64,000 bases of DNA from an uncultured Ruminococcus sp. Its GTDB lineage: Bacteria > Bacillota > Clostridia > Lachnospirales > Lachnospiraceae. The first letter of the stretch is position 1; every line of letters starts with the position of its first letter. Shown here piece after piece: positions 25,800-34,033 of this stretch. Location of the stretch: contig FMEL01000009.1 in assembly GCA_900066355.1 (NCBI GenBank), positions 62,001 to 126,000 on the forward strand, written 5' to 3'. A model generated the notes under the pieces. It ran no database searches and was not told where the DNA came from. It saw only the letters and a list, made by a program, of their open reading frames with translations. A program made the position numbers and the translations under genes.

Positions 25800-25872
25800 A
25801 TTTTATGCAACTGGCTGCCATTTTACAGGCCCTGTAGCTTTGCGTCCCAGACTTTCATCTGGTTTGCCGATT
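25800..25872 (-). ncRNA. c-di-GMP-I (GEMM-I) riboswitch aptamer
   Basis: Read on the minus strand, the hallmark order is present: GGCAAACC (25868-25861), P2-type stem CCAG-AUGAAAGU-CUGG with a GAAA turn, GGGACGCAAAGCU (25848-25836), then ACAGGGCCUGU (25835-25825) and GGCAGCCAG (25819-25811). GCAA of the first block can pair with UUGC at 25810-25807 to close P1. These are the invariant blocks of GEMM-I RNAs, which bind c-di-GMP. It lies in the leader of an operon encoding a c-di-GMP phosphodiesterase. Confidence 0.92.
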
Positions 25873-25914
25873 TCCTTATTATAACTTTTAAACGTATGCC
25901 AAAAAAATATTTTT

Positions 25915-25943
25915 ATTATACCTTAATGCTATACTATACACAA
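25915..25943 (-). promoter_or_regulatory. Promoter of the riboswitch/sensory operon
   Basis: TTGTGT (25943-25938) and TATAAT (25920-25915) are spaced by 17 nt on the minus strand. This puts the transcript start about 35 nt before the aptamer. A second TATAAT at 25883-25878 could start the RNA at the aptamer edge but has only a poor -35. Confidence 0.7.
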
Positions 25944-26037
25944 GGAAAACCCTTTTCTTTTATCATACTGCCTTTTCTGCCATAACACAATAGATTACAA
26001 TTCGACACTTTTCGACAAGTATTTCTGAAGAGTCGGA

Positions 26038-26060
26038 TTTTATGAAGTTTTTATGAACAA
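26038..26060 (+). promoter_or_regulatory. Direct-repeat operator upstream of mutS2 operon
   Basis: Two TTTATGAA half-sites with an 11-nt period, followed by CAA, form a 23-nt unit that matches 9702-9724 at 22 positions. It lies about 40 nt before a -10-like TAGAAT (26098-26103) and 87 nt before mutS2. Spacing by one helical turn is typical of OmpR/PhoB-family regulators, and one is encoded in this operon. Confidence 0.55.
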
Positions 26061-26146
26061 AATTTCACATTTTTCTTTTCATTCCTGCCTAAATCATGTA
26101 GAATAGAGACTGGAAAACTAAGCCAATTCAGCAACGAGGAGTAATT

Positions 26147-28528
26147 ATGAATCAAAAAGCACTTAATGCATTGGAATATCCAAAAATCATAGAAAAACTT
26201 ACAGACAAAGCTTCTTCCTATATGGGTAAGCAGCTCTGTAAAAATCTGGAACCCTCCACCGATCTTGAAGAGATCCGTCTGATGCAGCTTCAGACGAAAG
26301 ATGCCCTGACAAGACTTTTTCAGAAAGGCTCTGTTTCTTTCGGAAATGTCAAAGACGTACGTGGGTCCCTGAAACGTCTGGAAATCGGAAGTTCTCTCGG
26401 TATTCAGGAAATTCTTGCTATCTGCGCTCTTCTGGAAAATACTTCCAGAGTCAAAGCATATTCACGTAAAGAGCGAAACGATCTTCCGGTCGATTCTCTG
26501 GATGGTATGTTTGATGCACTTTCTCCACTGACACCACTCTCTGCCGAAATTCGCAGGTGTATTATTTCTGAGGATGAGTTCAGTGATGATGCCAGCCCGG
26601 CACTTCGCCAGATCCGCCGCAATATGAAAATCACAAATGACCGAATCCACACACAGCTCGCTTCACTGGTAAACGGCGGTGCCCGTACTTATCTGCAGGA
26701 TTCTGTCATCACCATGCGAAACGGCAGATACTGTATTCCGGTCAAAGCCGAATACAAAGGTCAGGTTCCCGGAATGATCCACGACCAGTCCTCCACCGGT
26801 TCTACACTTTTTATCGAACCGATGTCTGTTGTTAAATTAAATAACGACATACGCGAACTGGAGTTACAGGAGCAAAAAGAAATCGAAGTGATCCTTGCAG
26901 ATCTCAGCCAGCAGATTGCACTGGAACAGGAAACCATTTCACTGAACCTTAAGATCATGGTACAGCTTGATTTCATCTTTGCAAGAGCTGCACTTGCCAT
27001 GGATATGAATGCCAGCGAACCGATTTTTAACGATGAAGGACGCATCAATCTCAAAAAGGCCCGCCATCCACTCATCAACAAAAAGAAAGTGGTCCCAATC
27101 GACATCCGGCTCGGTGACACATTTGACCTTCTTGTCATCACAGGTCCGAATACCGGTGGTAAAACCGTATCCCTCAAGACAGTCGGCCTTCTGACTCTTA
27201 TGGGACAGTCCGGGCTTCATATTCCGACACTTGACCGCAGCGAACTTGCACTTTTTCATGAAGTTTATGCAGACATTGGTGACGAACAGAGTATTGAACA
27301 GTCCTTAAGTACTTTTTCCTCACATATGACCAATATTGTTTCTTTTCTGGATAAAGCAGACCGTCATTCTCTCGTACTTTTTGATGAGCTCTGTTCTGGA
27401 ACGGACCCGACAGAAGGCGCAGCACTTGCCATCTCCATTCTCTCTTATCTTCACGAGCGTGGGATCCGGACCATGGCAACTACTCACTACAGTGAACTGA
27501 AGATATTTGCCCTCTCCGCTTCAGGGGTCGAAAATGCCTGCTGTGAATTTGATGTAGAAACCTTAAGCCCGACCTATCGTCTCCTGATCGGTATTCCGGG
27601 TAAAAGTAATGCCTTTGCAATTTCCTCCAAACTCGGCATTCCTCAGTCCATCATTGAAAAAGCAAAAGAACAGATCAATGAGCAGGACGAGTCTTTCGAA
27701 GATGTCCTGACTTCTCTCGAAGAAAGCCGTGTCACAATTGAACACGAACGCACGGAAATTGCACAATACAAACAGGAAATCGAAACACTAAAAAAACAGT
27801 TAGAAAGCAAACAGGAAAAGCTGGATGTTCAGAAAGACCGCATCATCCGTCAGGCAAACGAAGAAGCCCACAAGGTTCTTCAGGAAGCAAAAGATTATGC
27901 AGATCAGACCATGAAGCTTTTCCATAAATTCCATAATGATTATGTAGATACGGCGGCCGTGGAACGGGAACGTCAGAAACTTCGTCAGAAACTCAATAAA
28001 ACAGAACAGAAGATGTCTCAGCCAGCTACCAAAAAGAAGCCAAAGAAAGAGCTCACCGCAAAAGATGTCCGTCCGGGTGATACTGTACGTGTCCTCAGTA
28101 TGAATCTCAAAGGTACGATCAGTACACGCCCTGATTCCAAAGGATATCTGTTTGTACAGATGGGAATCATCCGTTCCAAAGTTCATATTTCTGATCTGGA
28201 ACTGATTGATGAACCGGTGATCACTACACCTTCTCTTTCCCGGACCGGAGCCGGAAAGATCCGCATGTCAAAATCTGCAAGCGTCTCCACCGAGATCAAC
28301 CTTCTCGGCAAAACCGTTGACGAGGCGATTGCAGAGCTGGACAAGTATCTGGATGATGCATATATCGCACATCTGAAAACAGTACGAATCGTTCACGGTA
28401 AGGGAACCGGTGCACTTAGAAAAGGTGTACACAATTATCTGAAACGCCAGAAGCATGTCGCATCCTACCGTCTCGGTGAATTTGGCGAGGGCGATGCCGG
28501 TGTTACAATCGTAGAATTCAAAAAATAA
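26147..28528 (+). CDS. mutS2: Endonuclease MutS2
   Basis: The 793-residue protein has the MutS core and ATPase domains: Walker A GPNTGGKTVSLKT (about 333-345), STFSSHMTNI, and Walker B-like LVLFDELCSGTDPTEGAA, then ATTHYSELK. A long coiled coil follows (about 515-640, Glu/Gln/Lys-rich). The C-terminal Smr nuclease domain (about 715-793) has the motif VRIVHGKGTGALRKGV. It lacks the mismatch-recognition domain of MutS1, as MutS2 should. MutS2 limits homologous recombination and, in Bacillus, also acts on collided ribosomes. It starts after CGAGGAG and runs into a two-component pair only 16 nt downstream. Confidence 0.95.
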   Translation: MNQKALNALEYPKIIEKLTDKASSYMGKQLCKNLEPSTDLEEIRLMQLQTKDALTRLFQKGSVSFGNVKDVRGSLKRLEIGSSLGIQEILAICALLENTSRVKAYSRKERNDLPVDSLDGMFDALSPLTPLSAEIRRCIISEDEFSDDASPALRQIRRNMKITNDRIHTQLASLVNGGARTYLQDSVITMRNGRYCIPVKAEYKGQVPGMIHDQSSTGSTLFIEPMSVVKLNNDIRELELQEQKEIEVILADLSQQIALEQETISLNLKIMVQLDFIFARAALAMDMNASEPIFNDEGRINLKKARHPLINKKKVVPIDIRLGDTFDLLVITGPNTGGKTVSLKTVGLLTLMGQSGLHIPTLDRSELALFHEVYADIGDEQSIEQSLSTFSSHMTNIVSFLDKADRHSLVLFDELCSGTDPTEGAALAISILSYLHERGIRTMATTHYSELKIFALSASGVENACCEFDVETLSPTYRLLIGIPGKSNAFAISSKLGIPQSIIEKAKEQINEQDESFEDVLTSLEESRVTIEHERTEIAQYKQEIETLKKQLESKQEKLDVQKDRIIRQANEEAHKVLQEAKDYADQTMKLFHKFHNDYVDTAAVERERQKLRQKLNKTEQKMSQPATKKKPKKELTAKDVRPGDTVRVLSMNLKGTISTRPDSKGYLFVQMGIIRSKVHISDLELIDEPVITTPSLSRTGAGKIRMSKSASVSTEINLLGKTVDEAIAELDKYLDDAYIAHLKTVRIVHGKGTGALRKGVHNYLKRQKHVASYRLGEFGEGDAGVTIVEFKK

Positions 28529-28544
28529 CAGAAAGGCGAATACC

Positions 28545-29246
28545 ATGGTAACAAAACAGAAAATCTTAATCGTAGATGACGACAACAACATTGCTGAACT
28601 GATTTCTTTATATCTTACAAAAGAATGTTTTGAAACCAGAATCGTAAATGACGGAGAACAGGCACTGAAAGAATTCAATACTTTTCATCCTGACCTGATT
28701 CTGCTCGATCTGATGCTTCCGGGAATCGACGGTTATCAGGTCTGTCGCGAAATCCGTCACAATTCCGACGTTCCGATCATTATGCTTTCTGCCAAAGGAG
28801 AAACTTTTGACAAAGTTCTCGGTCTGGAACTTGGTGCCGACGACTATATCATCAAGCCTTTTGACACAAAGGAACTGGTTGCCCGTGTACGCGCCGTTCT
28901 CCGCCGTTTCAAGGTTCGTCAGCCAGCCGGTAACCCTGATGAAAAATGTGTAAGTTTCCCGGATCTGACGATCAATCTTACCAACTATTCTGTCACCTAT
29001 ATGGGCAGACAGGTGGATATGCCGCCAAAAGAACTGGAACTGCTCTATTTTCTGGCAGCCTCTCCAAATCAGGTATTTACCAGAGAGCAGCTTCTTGACC
29101 ATATCTGGGGATATGAATATATTGGCGATACCCGAACCGTAGATGTACACATCAAACGTCTGCGTGAAAAAATCAAAGATCATCCGCAGTGGAGCCTTTC
29201 CACCGTCTGGGGCATCGGTTATAAATTCGAGGTCAAAAACAAATGA
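28545..29246 (+). CDS. OmpR/PhoB-family response regulator (WalR/PhoP-like)
   Basis: The 233-residue protein has a canonical receiver (DDD at 10-12; phospho-Asp in LILLDLMLPGIDGYQV, about 54; MLSAKGE; DDYIIKPFD). A winged-helix domain (about 135-230) has MPPKELELLYFLAASPNQVF, VFTREQLLDHIWGYEY and recognition helix TRTVDVHIKRLREKI. It probably controls its own operon through the direct repeat 480 nt before the mutS2-regulator junction, and the HtrA-like gene through the matching repeat near 9.7 kb (inference). The kinase start overlaps its stop by 4 nt. Confidence 0.9.
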   Translation: MVTKQKILIVDDDNNIAELISLYLTKECFETRIVNDGEQALKEFNTFHPDLILLDLMLPGIDGYQVCREIRHNSDVPIIMLSAKGETFDKVLGLELGADDYIIKPFDTKELVARVRAVLRRFKVRQPAGNPDEKCVSFPDLTINLTNYSVTYMGRQVDMPPKELELLYFLAASPNQVFTREQLLDHIWGYEYIGDTRTVDVHIKRLREKIKDHPQWSLSTVWGIGYKFEVKNK

Positions 29247-30649
29247 AAAAGAAACTGATATCGGTGTTTTTTGGCACATATATCCTGCTTGGTGTACTCG
29301 GATTTTTTGTGATAACATACGTGGGCTCTCATCTTCTGGAAAACCAGCTGGAAAAATCCATCAGTTCCGATATGTATCAGACTGCGCATCGGATCGCCGA
29401 AAGTGATCTGGTCAGCCACAGCATTACCTCTTCTGATATGGAAGAAATCCAGAACAATCTGTCTCTTGCCACAGGTAATGATACGATCATCTGGATCATT
29501 AACAGCAACGGTCAGCTCATCCTGAGTACACGCAAGGATATTTCTCCTGATCATCCGATTGATCTGGATGGTTTTAATCCTGCTTCCTGGGGAAGCAACT
29601 ATTACCAGATTGGGAACTTCTATGGTTATTTCCCGGAAGCTCGTTTAAGCACGATTGCTCCGATCACTGAAGATATGAATATCAAAGGGTATGTTGCTGT
29701 TCATTATCTGATGAGTGACCTCTACCAGAGCCGCAGCGGTCTCTTGTGGATCATCCAGCTTCTGTATATCATCACTTATCTGGTTGCAGCAGCGCTCTTT
29801 CTGTGGTACAGCCGATATATCCGCCGTCCACTGAGGGAAATCACAAAAGGTGCTTCAGAATTTGCAAACGGACATCTTTCTTATCAGATCCCCCTTGATT
29901 CCGAAAATGAAATGGGCTATCTGGCAAAAAACCTAAACTACATGGCTGATAAACTGAATCGCAGCGGAGAATACCAGAGACAGTTTATTTCCAATATTTC
30001 ACACGATTTCCGTTCTCCGCTTACCTCTATCAAAGGATATATAGAGGCAATGATCGACGGTACGATTCCTGTGGAAATGCAGGAAAAGTACTTAAAGATC
30101 ATCTCCTACGAAACAGAGCGTCTGGAAAAGCTTACCCGCGGGCTTCTGACGCTCAACGAACTCGATATTCAAAAACGTATGCTGAACATTCAGCCTTTTG
30201 ATATCAACGGTGTAATCAAAGCAACCGCAGCTTCCTTTGAGGGTTCCTGCACCAGCCGTAATATTCTTCTGGAGCTGATTCTGTCCGGCAAGGAACTGCT
30301 GGCACAGGCCGACATGGAACAGATTCAGCAGGTTTTGTATAATCTTCTCAGTAATGCAATCAAATTCAGTCCGGATAACTCGACGATTACGATTGAAACC
30401 ACCGAAAAAAACGGAAAAATTTTCGTTTCTGTCAAAGATCACGGAATCGGAATCCCGAAAGCAAGCATTCATAAAATATGGGAACGTTTTTACAAAATCG
30501 ACCGATCCCGTGGCAAAGACCAGAAAGGCACCGGTCTCGGTCTGGCAATTGTCAAAGAAATCATCAACGCACATGGTCAGCATATCAATGTTATCAGTAC
30601 TGAAGGTATCGGCACCGAATTTATTTTTACATTAGAAAAGGCAAAGTAG
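29243..30649 (+). CDS. Sensor histidine kinase with HAMP domain
   Basis: The 468-residue kinase has a membrane segment (about 5-27), an extracellular domain of about 140 residues, a second membrane segment (about 170-192) and HAMP (about 193-245). HisKA has ISNISHDFRSPLTSIKGY (His about 255) and HATPase_c has VLYNLLSNAIKFSP, DHGIGIP and GTGLGLAIVKEI. The classic two-helix membrane layout resembles PhoR/CssS/WalK-type sensors, which respond to phosphate limitation, secretion stress or wall state. It is the last gene of the mutS2 operon and is closed by a terminator. Confidence 0.9.
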   Translation: MKKKLISVFFGTYILLGVLGFFVITYVGSHLLENQLEKSISSDMYQTAHRIAESDLVSHSITSSDMEEIQNNLSLATGNDTIIWIINSNGQLILSTRKDISPDHPIDLDGFNPASWGSNYYQIGNFYGYFPEARLSTIAPITEDMNIKGYVAVHYLMSDLYQSRSGLLWIIQLLYIITYLVAAALFLWYSRYIRRPLREITKGASEFANGHLSYQIPLDSENEMGYLAKNLNYMADKLNRSGEYQRQFISNISHDFRSPLTSIKGYIEAMIDGTIPVEMQEKYLKIISYETERLEKLTRGLLTLNELDIQKRMLNIQPFDINGVIKATAASFEGSCTSRNILLELILSGKELLAQADMEQIQQVLYNLLSNAIKFSPDNSTITIETTEKNGKIFVSVKDHGIGIPKASIHKIWERFYKIDRSRGKDQKGTGLGLAIVKEIINAHGQHINVISTEGIGTEFIFTLEKAK

Positions 30650-30677
30650 AGATTTTTCTCCGCTTTGCCTTCTTTTT
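30638..30677. terminator. Bidirectional intrinsic terminator
   Basis: AAGGCAAAG (30638-30646) pairs with CTTTGCCTT (30663-30671), followed by CTTTTTT on the plus strand. The left arm is inside the last codons of the kinase gene. On the minus strand it can also end trmL, which converges. Confidence 0.8.
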
Positions 30678-30691
30678 TCTTATGTATGCTT

Positions 30692-31192
30692 TTATTCCCA
30701 TGTGTGGTTGTGAAGCTGTCCCTTAAGTTGCATGTGGTCAAACTGATGCTGTCTCAGTGCCTCATATAACACAATTGCCACAGAATTACTGAGATTCAGT
30801 GAACGAATATCATTGATCATCGGAATCCGGACACATTTTTCTTTATGTTCCATCAGAATTTCCTCCGGAATTCCCGCACTTTCTTTTCCGAACATGATAT
30901 AACAATCATCTTCATACTGTACATCTGCATAAGTTTTTAATGCTTTTGTCGTTGCATAATAAATCTTTGCATTGGGATTTTTTTCTACAAAATCTTCATA
31001 ATCCAGATAAGTTGTCACATCCAGATCTTTCCAGTAATCCATTCCGGCTCTTTTGAGTGCTTTTTCACTGAGGCTGAATCCCAGCGGCTCGATCAGATGC
31101 AGTTTTGTGCCGGTTGCCACACAGGTTCTTCCGATATTTCCTGTATTTGCCGGAATTTCCGGTTCCAGCAATACAATATTAAGCTTTGCCAT
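30692..31192 (-). CDS. trmL: tRNA (cytidine/uridine-34 2'-O)-methyltransferase TrmL
   Basis: Starting at ATG 31192 the 166-residue protein begins MAKLNIVLLEPEIPANTGNI, the diagnostic N-terminus of the TrmL/YibK SPOUT family. It continues with IYYATTKALKTYAD, the SAM-binding knot segment YIMFGKESAGIPEEIL and RIPMINDIRSLNLSNSVAIV. It methylates the ribose of the wobble nucleotide in tRNA-Leu isoacceptors. A longer frame to 31294 is rejected because it lies inside the upstream gene and does not match the family. It overlaps that AIR-synthase-like gene by 14 nt. Confidence 0.93.
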   Translation of the reverse strand: MAKLNIVLLEPEIPANTGNIGRTCVATGTKLHLIEPLGFSLSEKALKRAGMDYWKDLDVTTYLDYEDFVEKNPNAKIYYATTKALKTYADVQYEDDCYIMFGKESAGIPEEILMEHKEKCVRIPMINDIRSLNLSNSVAIVLYEALRQHQFDHMQLKGQLHNHTWE

Positions 31193-31781
31193 GTTTCTTT
31201 TCCTTTCCTGAGTGATGAAAACGCGGACGTTCCAGATATCTGGTGATTTCTCCACTGTGAAGCAGCCGGTCATTTCCTTTATCTGTATGGCCAATCACTG
31301 CCGCATGGATTCCCCGTGCTTCAAGCTCACTCACCAGGGCATCCCCCTGTCCGGTGCCTAAAAGTACCGTTCCTTCTGACTCCAGTTTATACGGATTCAC
31401 ATCCAGTCGTTCGCAGACTTCAATCGTCTCCTGACGTATCGGAATTCTCCGAAGATCTACATCCAAACCGACTCCCGATGCCTCTGCCATCTTCCAGAGA
31501 CCACTTAAGATTCCGCCTTCTTCTGTAAAATACAATGCAGAAATCCTCTTGTCCATCCAGAAGTCATCTTCTCTGGAAACTTTACATTTCTGCAAAGTAT
31601 CTTCGCTCATATAAAGAAAACTCTCCGAAAAATATTTACGCAATTTTTCTTTTTCCCGGCTGATCAGTACCAGAGTACCGGATATTCCGATTTCTCCCGC
31701 TACTACCAGATCTTCTCCCGGGTTCAGTCTCCCCGTGATTTCTGCCTGCAGTGCCTCCAGTGCCTGCTGTCCTAATTTCAT
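31179..31781 (-). CDS. AIR synthase-related C-terminal domain protein
   Basis: The 200-residue protein contains EGGILSGLWKMAEASGVGLD, then VDLRRIPIRQETIEVCERLD, NPYKLESEGTVLLGTGQGD and AAVIGHTDKG. This is the C-terminal domain of the PurM/HypE/SelD/ThiL superfamily. The N-terminal ATP-binding domain of those kinase-like enzymes is largely missing: only about 80 residues precede the C domain, against about 150 in HypE. Catalysis is therefore doubtful. It is translationally coupled to trmL. It is not a hydrogenase maturation protein by context, as no hyp genes are near. The function is unknown. Confidence 0.75.
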   Translation of the reverse strand: MKLGQQALEALQAEITGRLNPGEDLVVAGEIGISGTLVLISREKEKLRKYFSESFLYMSEDTLQKCKVSREDDFWMDKRISALYFTEEGGILSGLWKMAEASGVGLDVDLRRIPIRQETIEVCERLDVNPYKLESEGTVLLGTGQGDALVSELEARGIHAAVIGHTDKGNDRLLHSGEITRYLERPRFHHSGKEKKHGKA

Positions 31782-31824
31782 AATCTTCCTCCGGTATTTC
31801 TTATTTCGTCATTCTGCTCTGTGA

Positions 31825-31929
31825 TCACAGCAGAATAGAAAGAATACTCGGAACTACCATTGCAAGGACAAGGATCACTGCGATCACTGCTGTGATGATT
31901 TTTCTTTTTTTTGGATCAAACATTCCCAT
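31825..31929 (-). CDS. Single-pass small membrane protein of 34 residues
   Basis: ATG 31929 follows GAGGTGACA with normal spacing, and the frame ends in TGA at 31825. The product MGMFDPKKRKIITAVIAVIL continues VLAMVVPSILSILL, that is, a basic cytosolic N-terminus and one membrane helix reaching the C-terminus. The layout recalls small stress-linked membrane peptides such as Prli42, but I see no decisive signature. It stands alone between the radical SAM gene and the AIR-synthase-like gene, all on the minus strand. Confidence 0.6.
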   Translation of the reverse strand: MGMFDPKKRKIITAVIAVILVLAMVVPSILSILL

Positions 31930-31984
31930 TTTATCTGTCACCTCGTGTCATTTATCACATTATTAAATAATTTTGCCTTGATAA

Positions 31985-33637
31985 CTACGCTGTTAATTGA
32001 ATCGTTTCTGTGTACGCATTATTGGACAGCGGATCGCGTCTTTCATAATCAAACAGAACTGCTCTGCCGTCCTCAAATACTTCTATATGCGCCGTTTTGG
32101 GGATATGATTTGCTTTTCTGTAATCCCATATAGCTGTCTCATATACTTTCTGATCCGGCGCAAACGACGGACGTTTTTTCAGTTTCTCTCTGAGATACAG
32201 ATCGTACAGCATCTTCTGTGACGCTTTCTCAACTGAAACATCTGTTTCTTCCTGCAAATACTCGAGCAGAATCTCATAACGTCTCATTCTGGAGTGAGAA
32301 ATTTCACTGTAACCTTTCTTTTCATAAAAAGCACCCAGACTCTCATAAAAAGTAAATGCATCTTTTGCCAACGGAACCAGATATTCCAGTGTATGCTGAA
32401 ACTGACCACTATTATAATACACTTCCACCATACTTTCCACTGCTTTTAATTTCAATACATCTCCGTACGGCAGCCAATTTGTAGACAGCACTTCATATGG
32501 TTCTTTTTCTTTGTGAACGATTCCATATTTTTCCGCTTCTCCTTGCATCAGGGAACCTTTCAGAACTTTCAGGAAGCCCAGCTGCAGCTGATCCGGTTTC
32601 ATCTGGTACACGTCATTGAAAGAGCGGTGAAACGTATCATAATCCTCGTACGGAAGACCCGCGATCAGGTCAAGATGCTGATGAATATTTCGAAAGCTGT
32701 GCACACGGTCAACACATCTTTTCAGCTTGTCAAGGTCCATATGACGATGAATCGCACGAATCGTCTCCGGATTGGTTGACTGCACACCAATTTCAAGCTG
32801 GATCAGTCCCGGACGCATTTTTGCCATCAGATCCATTTCCTCATCACGAAGAAGATCTGCTGAAACTTCAAAGTGAAAATTCGTCACACCATTGTCATGT
32901 TCTAGAATATATTTCCAGATAGCCATGGCATGTTCGTGTTTGCAGTTAAATGTACGGTCTACAAATTTCACCTGTGGAACTTTGTGATCCAGAAAAAACT
33001 GCAGTTCTTTTTTTACCAGTTCCAGATCACGGAATCTGAGTTTTTTATCTATAGAAGACAGGCAGTAACTACAAGAAAACGGGCAGCCTCTGCTGCTCTC
33101 ATAATAAATGATACGATTCTCAAACTCCTCAAGATGCTGGTAAACAAATGGGATCTCACTTAAATTCATCAGCTCCCGCCATCCATTATGCCGTATTTCT
33201 TCACCATCACGATAGGCAATTCCTCTGATTTCTCCAAGACTTCCCTTCCCGTCTATGTAATATTCGAGAAGATCGTGGAATGTCTTTTCTCCTTCGCCCA
33301 CCAATACTCCTGTCATTTCCGGCATTTCTGTCAGAAATTTTTCCGCATCATAAGAAACCTCCGGTCCACCGGCCCAGAAAGCGGTTTCCGGAAGAATTTT
33401 GGCCAAATCACGAATCAGTTCCCGTACAAATGAAATATTCCAGATATAACAGGAGAAGCAGACAACGTCTGCTCCACTGCCATAAATATCTTTAAGTATC
33501 TCATCCTTTGGCTGATTGATCGTGTATTCCCGAAGAAGTACTTCCTTATCATAATCCGAGGAATATGCTTTCAGATCATAAACAGCCAGATTTGAATGAA
33601 TATATTTTGCATTGCATGCTGCAAGTAAGATTTTCAT
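31985..33637 (-). CDS. B12-binding-domain radical SAM protein (DUF4080 type)
   Basis: The 550-residue protein has a B12-binding-like Rossmann domain (1-140; MKILLAACNAKYIHSNLAVY, VVCFSCYIWN, FWAGGPEVSYD, GVLVGEGE). A radical SAM domain follows with the cluster ligands C185, C189 and C192 in RGCPFSCSYC, then VDRTFNCKHEHAMAIWKYIL, LIQLEIGVQSTNPETI and DLIAGLPYEDYDTF. The C-terminal 200 residues match the DUF4080 extension. Members probably methylate or otherwise modify an unknown substrate; the reaction is not established. It is followed at its 5' side by thioredoxin genes, which could supply reductant (weak inference). Confidence 0.85.
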   Translation of the reverse strand: MKILLAACNAKYIHSNLAVYDLKAYSSDYDKEVLLREYTINQPKDEILKDIYGSGADVVCFSCYIWNISFVRELIRDLAKILPETAFWAGGPEVSYDAEKFLTEMPEMTGVLVGEGEKTFHDLLEYYIDGKGSLGEIRGIAYRDGEEIRHNGWRELMNLSEIPFVYQHLEEFENRIIYYESSRGCPFSCSYCLSSIDKKLRFRDLELVKKELQFFLDHKVPQVKFVDRTFNCKHEHAMAIWKYILEHDNGVTNFHFEVSADLLRDEEMDLMAKMRPGLIQLEIGVQSTNPETIRAIHRHMDLDKLKRCVDRVHSFRNIHQHLDLIAGLPYEDYDTFHRSFNDVYQMKPDQLQLGFLKVLKGSLMQGEAEKYGIVHKEKEPYEVLSTNWLPYGDVLKLKAVESMVEVYYNSGQFQHTLEYLVPLAKDAFTFYESLGAFYEKKGYSEISHSRMRRYEILLEYLQEETDVSVEKASQKMLYDLYLREKLKKRPSFAPDQKVYETAIWDYRKANHIPKTAHIEVFEDGRAVLFDYERRDPLSNNAYTETIQLTA

Positions 33638-33661
33638 GAATGTCCCAAATCCTTCCCGCTA

Positions 33662-33964
33662 TTATTCATCCAGAAGTTTTTTGATATCTTCTTTTGCAGT
33701 CAGACCTACCAGACGATGTGCTTCTTTGCCGTCTTTAAAAATCAGAAGTGTCGGAATACTGACAACCCTGAACTGCTGCGCAAGTCCCATTTCCTGATCT
33801 ACATCGATTTTACCGACGTTATAACCTTCCTCTGCAAGTTCTTCTACGATTGGACCCTGACGCATACATGGTCCGCACCATGTTGCCCAGAAATCAATCA
33901 AAATTGGTTTTTCTGATTTTAAAACTTCTTCTTCAAAATTCTGTGAAGTAATTGTTTTTGCCAT
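33662..33964 (-). CDS. trxA: Thioredoxin
   Basis: The 100-residue protein is a complete thioredoxin: FWATWCGPCMRQGPIVEELA with redox cysteines at 30 and 33, then KIDVDQEMGLAQQFRVVSIP (cis-Pro 75 region) and LLIFKDGKEAHRLVG. The residue after the active-site Cys is Met instead of the usual Lys/Arg. It is reduced by thioredoxin reductase, whose gene lies 69 nt upstream on the same strand, so the two form a pair. ATG 33964 follows AAAGGGAG. Confidence 0.94.
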   Translation of the reverse strand: MAKTITSQNFEEEVLKSEKPILIDFWATWCGPCMRQGPIVEELAEEGYNVGKIDVDQEMGLAQQFRVVSIPTLLIFKDGKEAHRLVGLTAKEDIKKLLDE

Positions 33965-34033
33965 AATTGTTCTCCCTTTCTATATACTGTGATTTAGTAT
34001 CTGCGTTTTCAGTAATATTATCGATTCTGTAGA

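Noticed and set aside
31179..31781. Hydrogenase maturation protein HypE
   Set aside because: The ATP-binding domain and the C-terminal PRIC-type cysteine are absent, and no hyp genes are nearby.
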